Part shown: in pieces, positions 8,606 through 16,099 of the stretch
Layout: each line of letters opens with the position of its first letter
Numbering within the stretch: the stretch's first letter is position 1
From: Synergistaceae bacterium
Lineage (GTDB): Bacteria > Synergistota > Synergistia > Synergistales > Synergistaceae
Length of the DNA stretch: 32,233 nucleotides
NCBI GenBank assembly: GCA_031290815.1
Contig: JAISLO010000139.1
Span: 1 to 32,233, forward strand
Reading direction: 5' to 3'
Program-made: the position numbers and the translations under genes
Notes under the pieces: generated by a model
What the model saw: the letters and a program-made list of their open reading frames with translations, nothing else
Told to the model about the DNA's origin: nothing
Database searches by the model: none

Positions 8606-9588
8606 CAAGCTCCTCCTCTCTCATACACAACGCTTGGCTCAACGTCGCCAGTTTTGTACTCGGTCAGAGGAGATTTGCCTTCCACATCCGCGCCGGCCTG
8701 ATATTCGCCGTAAAAGGCGTTGATGTCCTTGATGAACTTGCGGTTTAAGAGGTGAAGAGGTATGTTCTGCGGGCAGACCCTGCTGCATTCCCCGCAGTCG
8801 GTACAGCGTCCCGCGACGTGGAAAGCCCGTATTATGTGGAACATGTTTTCCTCGAAACTGTCCGCGTTGGACTTGGCCTGAACTCCGGATCTCGGGTTGT
8901 CGAACACGCATTTGAGACACGAACAGACCGGACACGCGTTGCGGCAAGCGTTACAGCGAATACACCTCGACAGCTCCCCTCTCCAGAACGCGAACCGCTC
9001 GTCAGGGGTCATGCCCTCCAACTCGCCGACCTTCGCAAATCGATCGAGGGTATCCCATTGCCAGGGATCGTCAACCACCGCTAACTCGTCGTACACCTTG
9101 TGCTCACTGCCCTTGCAGGACAGGCACTTCTCCAGAAGGATGTCCCTCCTGGCAAGTGTCTTGTCGCCGTAGAGCGTGTGCGCGACCAGATCGTCGCCGT
9201 TCTCATCTAGCGATTTGATGCCCTTTACGCCAAGCGTCCTCAGCTTTTCGATGTCCAGCATTCCGTCGCATCCGACGCCTATCACGTAAGTGTTCTCCCT
9301 GTTTACCTTGTGCTCCCTCAAGAGGTGATTGAAGCTGTAGGTGTCGCAGGGCTTGAGGAAGACCAGAATCCGGCCCTCCTTCTTTGTGGCGTCTATGAGG
9401 TACTTGCTGAGCATGGCGGCGGAAAACCCGTTGTAAACTAGTCCGTCGAGAGATTCCTCGGTCTCGAAGACGGCGGGGTTGGGATCATAGTAAAATTCGC
9501 CGTTCTTCCAGCCCAGCACCCTGTTTACGGTTCCCTCACGCAATAATTCGCCCGCTCTGCTACGCATCATATCTCTGATTCTACGCAT
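8605..9588 (-). CDS. flxC: 4Fe-4S dicluster/FrhB-FdhB-like subunit, FlxC-like
   Basis: VFLKPCDTYSFNHLL, CIRCNACRNACPVCSCLKCVF, CTDCGECSRVCPQNIPLHLL; start MRRIRDMMRS rather than the longer upstream ORF. Confidence 0.72.
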   Translation of the reverse strand: MRRIRDMMRSRAGELLREGTVNRVLGWKNGEFYYDPNPAVFETEESLDGLVYNGFSAAMLSKYLIDATKKEGRILVFLKPCDTYSFNHLLREHKVNRENTYVIGVGCDGMLDIEKLRTLGVKGIKSLDENGDDLVAHTLYGDKTLARRDILLEKCLSCKGSEHKVYDELAVVDDPWQWDTLDRFAKVGELEGMTPDERFAFWRGELSRCIRCNACRNACPVCSCLKCVFDNPRSGVQAKSNADSFEENMFHIIRAFHVAGRCTDCGECSRVCPQNIPLHLLNRKFIKDINAFYGEYQAGADVEGKSPLTEYKTGDVEPSVVYERGGA

Positions 9589-10022
9589 CGGATATCCTCC
9601 AGCCTCTTGCACTCTCCCAACGCGCTGATTGTCTCCGCGAATTGATTCATCGTGTTGGCAAACTTCGCGCCCTCCGCTGCGGAAACCCACTCTACCCTCG
9701 TGCGCCCCTTCTCTATGCCGAGAAAGTCAAGCATACTGAAGAGAAGGGCGGTTCTTCTGCGGGCGAAGTAGTTGCCCGAGGTGTAGTGGCAGTCTCCGGG
9801 GTGGCAGCCGCACATAATCACTCCATCCGCGCCCCTCTGAAAGGCTCGCAGGATAAAGAGCGGATTGACGCGGCATGAGCACGGCACGCGAATGACCTTG
9901 ACGTTGACCGGATAATTCAGCCGGCTAGATCCCGCGAGATCCGCGCCAGCGTAGCTGCGCCAGTTGCAGCAGAAGGCCACTATCAAGGGATTGAATGCGC
10001 CGCCTTTCTCGTTTATCGGCAT
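9567..10022 (-). CDS. flxD: MvhD/FlxD-like 2Fe-2S electron transfer subunit
   Basis: VAFCCNWRSYAGADLAGSSRLNYPVNVKVIRVPCSCRVNPLFILRAFQRGADGVIMCGCHPGDCHYTSGNYFARRR is an MvhD signature; start ATG 10022 overlaps the hdrA stop. Confidence 0.85.
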   Translation of the reverse strand: MPINEKGGAFNPLIVAFCCNWRSYAGADLAGSSRLNYPVNVKVIRVPCSCRVNPLFILRAFQRGADGVIMCGCHPGDCHYTSGNYFARRRTALLFSMLDFLGIEKGRTRVEWVSAAEGAKFANTMNQFAETISALGECKRLEDIRCVESEI

Positions 10023-12007
10023 ATCGCGTCCACCTCCGCCATGATTTGCAGGTTTGTAAATCCTTTGAGGTCCATCGCTCCGGACGGGCATGTTACGGTG
10101 CAGGCGCCGCAGCCCTGACAGACCGCCTCGTTGACGCATGCCACCCTGCGCGTCTCCCTGACCCCGTGATCGATGACCATCTTATCCTCATAGGTGATCG
10201 CGCCGTAGGGACATACGAGCTCGCAGGAAGAGCAGCCGTTGCAGAGCGGCTCGCTGCAGCCCGCCACGCACGGGTTGCCCATCAGCTTGTCCTTCGACAG
10301 CAGCCCTATCACCTTCGATGCCGCAGCCCCGGCTTGCGCCACAGTGTCCGGAATGTCCTTGGGCCCCTGGCACAGGCCGGAGAGGAATATTCCGGCGGTC
10401 GGGCTCTCGACAGGACGCAGCTTGGGGTGCGCCTCCGTGAAGAAGTCGTTGGTATCCATGCTCGCCGTAAACATCGTGCCCAGACTTCGCGCCGTCGGAT
10501 CCGGCTCTATCGCTGCCGCCAGGACGACCATGTCGGCCTTGATCACGACCTGTTTATCGGCGATCAGGTCCGATCCCTGCACGATCAGATGCCCGTCCTC
10601 CTCGGCGACCTTGCCGACCATGCCCTTTATGTAGTGAACTCCGTACTCCTCGACGGCCCTGCGATAGAACTCGTCGAAGCTCTTGCCGGGTGTGCGGACG
10701 TCTATGTAGAACACATAGGCCTCCGTGTCGGGATACTTCTCCCGCAGCAGCATGGCGTGCTTCGCCGTGTACATGCAGCAGATCTTCGAACAGTACGTCT
10801 TGCCGCAGTCGACGGTGGCGCGCGAACCAACGCACTGCACGAAGACGACCGTCTTCGGCGGTTCGTGGTCGGACGGCCTGAGCACCTTGCCCTTCGTGGG
10901 TCCGGCGGCGTTGCATATGCGCTCGAACTCGAGCGACGTTATGACGTCGGGACACTGGGCGTACTGAAACTCGTCGTACCTCTCCATCGAGATGGGCTTG
11001 AAGCCAGTCGCCAACACGACGGCGCCGTACTGTTTCGTGATTATCTCGTCTTCCTGGTCGTAATCGATGGCCTTGGCGGTGCAAACCTTCTCGCATATTC
11101 CGCACTTGCCGGTCTTGAACTTGATGCAGGCATCCCTGTCGATTACAGGCACGTTGGGTATGGCCTGGGCGAACGGAATGTAAATGGCGCTGCGATTGCA
11201 GAGCCCCTGGTTGAACTCGCTCTTCGCGCTCTTCGACGGGCACTTTTCAACGCATACGCCGCAGCCCGTACACAGATCGGAGTTGACCGCGCGCGCGCGT
11301 TTTCTGATGTTTACGGTAAAGTTGCCGACGAACCCCGAAACGCTCTCGACTTCGCTGTATGTATACAAATTGATCTTCTCGTGAGCCGAAGCGTCCACCA
11401 TCTTCGGTGTGAGAATGCACGCCGCGCAGTCCAGCGTGGGGAACGTCTTGTCGAGCATCGCCATCTTGCCGCCTATGGTGGGGGTCTTCTCGACTATGTC
11501 GACCTCGTATCCAGCGTCCGCCACGTCGAGCGCGGTCTGAATGCCGGCGATCCCTCCGCCTATTACCAGAGCCCTCTTTATGACCGGGCTCTCGCCGGCA
11601 AAGAGCGGCACGTTGCGGTTCAGTTTGGCGACGGCCGCCCTTGCCAGAATTATCGCCTTTTCGGTACCCTCGCTCTTTTCTTTGTGAATCCATGAACACT
11701 GTTCGCGTATGTTGGCAATCTCGACCATGTACGGATTCAATCCGGCAACCGCCGCAGCCTTGCGGAAGGTGGCCTCGTGCATCCTAGGTGAACACGCGCA
11801 GACTACGATACCGGTCAACCCATGTTCTGCGATAGCGTTTCTGATCGCGGACTGTCCGCCCTCAGAGCACATATACTGGTAGTTTGTGGAGAACACGACG
11901 TTCGGCTCGGTCTTTACCGCCTCCGCGACGGCTTCGACATCGACCGTTGCCGCTATGTTGCTCCCGCACCAGCAGATAAACACGCCAATTTTTTGCAATA
12001 AACTCAC
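10013..12007 (-). CDS. hdrA: heterodisulfide reductase subunit A-like (HdrA, FAD and multiple 4Fe-4S)
   Basis: 664 aa; ALVIGGGIAGIQTALDVADAGYEVDIVEK, TLDCAACILTPKM, CTGCGVCVEKCPSK, C-terminal CNGCSSCELVCP and CQGCGACTVTCPSGA. Confidence 0.93.
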   Translation of the reverse strand: MSLLQKIGVFICWCGSNIAATVDVEAVAEAVKTEPNVVFSTNYQYMCSEGGQSAIRNAIAEHGLTGIVVCACSPRMHEATFRKAAAVAGLNPYMVEIANIREQCSWIHKEKSEGTEKAIILARAAVAKLNRNVPLFAGESPVIKRALVIGGGIAGIQTALDVADAGYEVDIVEKTPTIGGKMAMLDKTFPTLDCAACILTPKMVDASAHEKINLYTYSEVESVSGFVGNFTVNIRKRARAVNSDLCTGCGVCVEKCPSKSAKSEFNQGLCNRSAIYIPFAQAIPNVPVIDRDACIKFKTGKCGICEKVCTAKAIDYDQEDEIITKQYGAVVLATGFKPISMERYDEFQYAQCPDVITSLEFERICNAAGPTKGKVLRPSDHEPPKTVVFVQCVGSRATVDCGKTYCSKICCMYTAKHAMLLREKYPDTEAYVFYIDVRTPGKSFDEFYRRAVEEYGVHYIKGMVGKVAEEDGHLIVQGSDLIADKQVVIKADMVVLAAAIEPDPTARSLGTMFTASMDTNDFFTEAHPKLRPVESPTAGIFLSGLCQGPKDIPDTVAQAGAAASKVIGLLSKDKLMGNPCVAGCSEPLCNGCSSCELVCPYGAITYEDKMVIDHGVRETRRVACVNEAVCQGCGACTVTCPSGAMDLKGFTNLQIMAEVDAICR

Positions 12008-12040
12008 TTCCTCATATCGGTTTGTTTCGATCCTCTGAGT

Positions 12041-12439
12041 CTACTTGCTGTACTTTCTGAAGGCGCTTACGATTAACTGTTGGGGTATACTCTCGTCCAG
12101 CAGGGCCGGAATCGCCTCCGGCCTCAGCCTGTTGCCTCCCTGCGGACGGACTACCTCCATCCTTACGGCCTCGATCAGGTGCGCCGGTTCCACGCCCCTG
12201 GGACAACGTTCGACGCACGCGAAACAGGACAGGCATCTCCACAGCGATTTGGATTGCAAGAGCGCCGCGATGTCGCCTTCCTCCACCATGGAGACGAAAC
12301 GGTGCGGGCGGATGTCCATCTCCGCGAAGTTGGGACACGTCGCCGAACACTTTCCGCACTTCATGCACTTCCTGACGTTCACTCCGCTGGTGCGGATTAT
12401 GATCTCCGTCAGCCTCTTCTCGTCAGCATGCATGCACAA
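12041..12439 (-). CDS. hdrC: heterodisulfide reductase subunit C-like (HdrC)
   Basis: 132 aa; CMKCGKCSATCP and CLSCFACVERCPRGV; overlaps the end of hdrB. Confidence 0.9.
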   Translation of the reverse strand: MCMHADEKRLTEIIIRTSGVNVRKCMKCGKCSATCPNFAEMDIRPHRFVSMVEEGDIAALLQSKSLWRCLSCFACVERCPRGVEPAHLIEAVRMEVVRPQGGNRLRPEAIPALLDESIPQQLIVSAFRKYSK

Positions 12440-13232
12440 GCCCTCCCTCGCGCGCCTTCACGCCAAGCGCCTCCGCCAGGAGCTCAGTGAAATAAACCAC
12501 TGGGATCTCTCCGGTTCCATTCTCATTCAGGTTGTAAAGACAGAGCGGACACGCGGTGACGATCGTGTCGGCGCCGCGCCGCGCGGCCGAACTCATCACC
12601 TTTTTTGACATCTCGCGCGATATATTCTTTGCCTCGATTGAAACGTACCCGCCGCAGCACTCGTTGCGGTACGGATACCTAACGGGCAGCGCGCCGATGG
12701 AGGATATGAAATCCTCTATGATCGACGGATTTTCGGGATTGTCGAACTTCATCACGCCGCTCGGGCGCAGCAGCATACATCCGTAGTAGGCCGCGATCTT
12801 CCTGTCCTTCAGCGGATTGGTCACCCGCTCTTTGATCTTGTCAAATCCGACGGCGTCCCGCAGCATCTCTAGATAATGGACCACCGTGGTCTCTCCCGAG
12901 TACGGGGATTCGAGCTCCAGATAGTCGTTTACCTTCGCGCGCATGTCCGCGTCGGTCTGCATATCGTTGTTGACCCGTTTTATGACGTGATGACATGCCG
13001 AGCACAGCGTCAAAAGCTGCTGATTGCTCTGTTTGGCGCTGTCGAGCGCCCTCACTGCCGACAGCCTGGTCGCGAGCTCATCCCTTGCCAAAGGATAGAC
13101 CGCCCCGCAACACTGCCATTCCGGCAGTTCTTCCATGACGACTCCGAGCGCCTCCGCCGCTGCTCTTGCAGCCCAGTCGAGCTCGGAGGCTCTTGTTTTA
13201 AGCGTGCATCCTGGATAGTAACTGAACTTCAT
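12423..13232 (-). CDS. hdrB: heterodisulfide reductase subunit B-like (HdrB, two CCG domains)
   Basis: MKFSYYPGC...WQCCGA...CSACHH and YGC...NECCGGY...CPLC: two intact CCG motifs. Alternative GTG start at 13250. Confidence 0.92.
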   Translation of the reverse strand: MKFSYYPGCTLKTRASELDWAARAAAEALGVVMEELPEWQCCGAVYPLARDELATRLSAVRALDSAKQSNQQLLTLCSACHHVIKRVNNDMQTDADMRAKVNDYLELESPYSGETTVVHYLEMLRDAVGFDKIKERVTNPLKDRKIAAYYGCMLLRPSGVMKFDNPENPSIIEDFISSIGALPVRYPYRNECCGGYVSIEAKNISREMSKKVMSSAARRGADTIVTACPLCLYNLNENGTGEIPVVYFTELLAEALGVKAREGGLVHAC

Positions 13233-13410
13233 AACTTCTTCTCCAATCACGTTTAGTATTGGAATGACACCTCCCTCTCCTCGAGTAAAGGAGCGTTCTT
13301 CCCTTTTGCCTCCGCTGCCTTCAAATGTGTTCTAAGTTGCGCCGCGCCACAAACTCACACACACCTCCTCGCCGTCTCGTCAAATTGCGAAGGAATTGCC
13401 TGTCCTCCGC

Positions 13411-14352
13411 CTATATACCCTCAAAGAAGGGCTTGATCGCCTCGGCGCTCTTATGGAGCGCAGCTTCTTCATCGGGGGCGAGTTTTGGCAGCAGTCCGCC
13501 GGAGATTCCCTTCGCTCCCACCGCGAACGGGAGGCTCACGCATACTCCGCTGATCCCGTACTGGCCGTCGAGCACTTTGCCCACCGGCAGTATCTTGTTC
13601 GTGTCGTTCAGGATGTTCTTGCATATCTCGCAGACGGACAGCGCTATGGCGAAGAACGTTGCCCTCTTGTTCTTTATGACCCTGGCCCCTGCCTCTCGGA
13701 CGTCCGTGAGAACCTCGTCCTTCCAGTTCGGGTTCTTCTCGCCGGCGAACTGCTCGACGTATGTTGCCGCGTTCACGCCAAAGATGGATGACAGCGACCA
13801 CGGGATGAACGACGTGTCCCCGTGTTCGCCCAGAACGTACGCGTCTATGTTGGCGCAGCTTACACCGATCCGCTTGGACAGGATCGCGCGCAGGCGGGAC
13901 GTATCGAGCAGCGTCCCAGAGCCCACAACCCTGCCGGCCGGCAGGCCCGAGAGCTTCGTGACGGCGTATGTGAGTATGTCCACTGGGTTGCTCACCACGA
14001 CGTAGACGGCGTCGGGCGCGTTCTTGACTATCGGGGGCACGACGTCCTCTTTGAAGAGGGCGACGTTGGTATTTACGAGGTCGATGCGGGTCATCCCGGG
14101 CTGACGCGGCTTGCCCAGAGTGAAGACGACGATGTCCGAACCGGCCGCGTCGTCATAATCGCCCGCGTAAATCTTGAACGGTGCGACGAACGGGGCTCCC
14201 TGAATGATATCGTCCGCCTCTCCTATCGCCTTCTCCTTGAAGATGTCCACCAGGACTATCTCCGAGGCGACTCCCTGAACGGCGAGCGCGTACGCTGTGG
14301 TGGCGCCCACGTTTCCAGCGCCGAGAATGGTGATCTTTCTGCCCTTTGCCAT
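13411..14352 (-). CDS. mdh: malate dehydrogenase of the lactate/malate dehydrogenase superfamily (LDH-like MDH)
   Basis: 313 aa; ILGAGNVGATTAYAL, EIVLVDI (NAD-type acidic residue), KPRQPGMTRIDLV places Arg where LDHs have Gln102, VVSNPVDILTYAV, GEHGDTSF. Confidence 0.85.
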   Translation of the reverse strand: MAKGRKITILGAGNVGATTAYALAVQGVASEIVLVDIFKEKAIGEADDIIQGAPFVAPFKIYAGDYDDAAGSDIVVFTLGKPRQPGMTRIDLVNTNVALFKEDVVPPIVKNAPDAVYVVVSNPVDILTYAVTKLSGLPAGRVVGSGTLLDTSRLRAILSKRIGVSCANIDAYVLGEHGDTSFIPWSLSSIFGVNAATYVEQFAGEKNPNWKDEVLTDVREAGARVIKNKRATFFAIALSVCEICKNILNDTNKILPVGKVLDGQYGISGVCVSLPFAVGAKGISGGLLPKLAPDEEAALHKSAEAIKPFFEGI

Positions 14353-14644
14353 TAAAATTCCTCCTCAGTACAATTCAAACGCATGATCGAAGCGCTTGTT
14401 CCAGACATCTGCGGAGAGCGTCAGATTTGACGTCTCCGACAACACCGTTGATTCCTCACAACCCTTTCTTTATGACTAGCTGAAGACTTGACACATAATA
14501 ACAGACTGCGGCGCAATTATCCAACGCAACGCACGGTATTTGAAATTTCTAGAAAGAGCTGATTCTCAAATAAAATAATGTCCCTTATCATAGATTGTTA
14601 TAAGTTTAACTAATCTTTCCTCAGGGAAGAAATGTTTTTTTGGA

Positions 14645-14668
14645 ATATCGATATATCTATATCGATAT
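14645..14668. promoter_or_regulatory. paired box ATATCGATAT-ATCT-ATATCGATAT, candidate LysR-family binding site
   Basis: Two identical 10-bp palindromes at 14-bp spacing, in the divergent mdh/lysR intergenic region. Confidence 0.65.
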
Positions 14669-14684
14669 AGCAATCTCATTATGA

Positions 14685-14714
14685 TTGACCAAATCGCTTG
14701 TGAAAAGATATACT
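14685..14714 (+). promoter_or_regulatory. sigma70-like promoter of the lysR gene
   Basis: TTGACC (14685-14690), 18-bp spacer, TATACT (14709-14714). Confidence 0.6.
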
Positions 14715-14833
14715 AAAGGTGTCTCACATATAACAGTAAGTTATGCTATCCGCAAGAGTACGGGCGTTCGCGGCGCTCAATTCAGTTCGTCTGCTGCGTG
14801 TCGTTGTTGAGGAATCGAGGAAGGTGGTACGTC

Positions 14834-15745
14834 TTGAACACGATGCATCTCAAGTACGCGGTCGAGGTAGAAAAAACCGGCTCCATAACAAAGGCTGCAA
14901 AACGGCTGTACATCAACCAACCCAACCTGAGCAAGACGATACGGGAACTCGAGGAGACCCTGGGGTTCATGATCTTCAAGCGAACCCCCAAGGGCATCGT
15001 GCCAACTAAAAAGGGCACGGAGTTTCTGGCGTGCGCGAAGAGCATTCTGTTTCAGATCGGCCGCATGGAGAACATGGCCGAGGGATCGCCCAGGACATAT
15101 CTGAACATATCGGCGCCGAGGGCTAGTTATATCTCCTGCGCGCTGGCCGAATTCATAGGCGGCCTCCCCGAGGACAGGGTCGTGGATATCGACTACAGGG
15201 AGACCAGCTCCCTCCAGGCGATAGAAAACGTCTCCGACGGAGAGAGCGACATCGGCATAATCCGCTGCAGGGGAGAGGACGAGCGGTACTTCCTGGAGTT
15301 GTTCCGAGAGAGAAACCTGCACTACGAACTGGTCAATCACTTCGAATATCTGGTCCTGCTTTCCGAAAGGCACGAACTGGCCGCCTGCGACGTGATATGC
15401 TGCCGTGATCTTGAAAGATATATAGAGATCACTCACGGGGACGCTAACTCGCCGTCGAAACGAATCCAGTGCGGCAGCAGGATCGGCGGAAGGATATCTG
15501 TTTACGAGAGGGGAAGCCGGCTCGAACTGCTGGACAAGATCCCCAGGGCCTATATGTGGACATCACCCGTGCCAACGAGCGTAACGAAAACGTTCTCCCT
15601 GGTTCAGCGCAGGAGCGACATGCCGTATAATAATCACAACAAGGATTTCCTCGTGTACAGGAGCGACTACAGATTCATCGACGAGGACAACTTCTTCGTC
15701 GAAAAGCTGCTCGAGACGGCGGAGATCACGTCATCGATAGTTTAG
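14834..15745 (+). CDS. LysR family transcriptional regulator
   Basis: MHLKYAVEVEKTGSITKAAKRLYINQPNLSKTIRELEETLGFMIFKRTPKGIVPTKKG LTTR helix-turn-helix. TTG 14834 behind AAGGTGGT preferred; ATG 14843 also possible. Confidence 0.92.
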   Translation: MNTMHLKYAVEVEKTGSITKAAKRLYINQPNLSKTIRELEETLGFMIFKRTPKGIVPTKKGTEFLACAKSILFQIGRMENMAEGSPRTYLNISAPRASYISCALAEFIGGLPEDRVVDIDYRETSSLQAIENVSDGESDIGIIRCRGEDERYFLELFRERNLHYELVNHFEYLVLLSERHELAACDVICCRDLERYIEITHGDANSPSKRIQCGSRIGGRISVYERGSRLELLDKIPRAYMWTSPVPTSVTKTFSLVQRRSDMPYNNHNKDFLVYRSDYRFIDEDNFFVEKLLETAEITSSIV

Positions 15746-15776
15746 GGAGGGTTTGGTGCGAGACATCAATATGGAC

Positions 15777-15800
15777 ATATCGATATATAAATATCGACAT
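15777..15800. promoter_or_regulatory. second paired box ATATCGATAT-ATAA-ATATCGACAT, candidate LysR-family binding site
   Basis: 21/24 identical to 14645-14668 with the same 14-bp phasing; upstream of the pyruvate:ferredoxin oxidoreductase gene. Confidence 0.65.
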
Positions 15801-15842
15801 TCTAATTTTATACCTGTTCATCTATGTATATTTATCCTAGCA

Positions 15843-15848
15843 TATAAT
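15843..15848 (+). promoter_or_regulatory. candidate -10 element for the PFOR operon
   Basis: Perfect TATAAT with no good -35 element, about 55 bp downstream of the paired-box centre. Confidence 0.4.
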
Positions 15849-16099
15849 TAGCACGTTTCCGTAATATGCATCGTGTGAGGTGTGCGGCTTATATTCGCCG
15901 TTTCTACCGAATATCTTTCCTGAAAAACAGAGTTATAATCCTTGCGGATTACGCAAAAATGCGGAAAACGCACTGAGGAGGGGAATCGAACACTGCAACC
16001 CCGCGGCTGGACAGCCGCATGTCACGGAGCATGGGGAAGGAGCTTTGGCCGGCGTCACATGGCATATCAAAGCACAGTATTAAGGGAGGTATAGACATT

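Noticed and set aside
9995-11695. 566-aa plus-strand ORF opposite hdrA
   Set aside because: Antisense to a confident multi-motif HdrA; composition (Arg/His/Leu/Val-rich, no domain motifs) is typical of a GC-rich antisense artefact.
15975-16020. tRNA T-arm-like string (minus strand GTTCGATTCCCC) upstream of PFOR
   Set aside because: The flanking bases do not form a T stem, and no anticodon arm or acceptor could be assembled.
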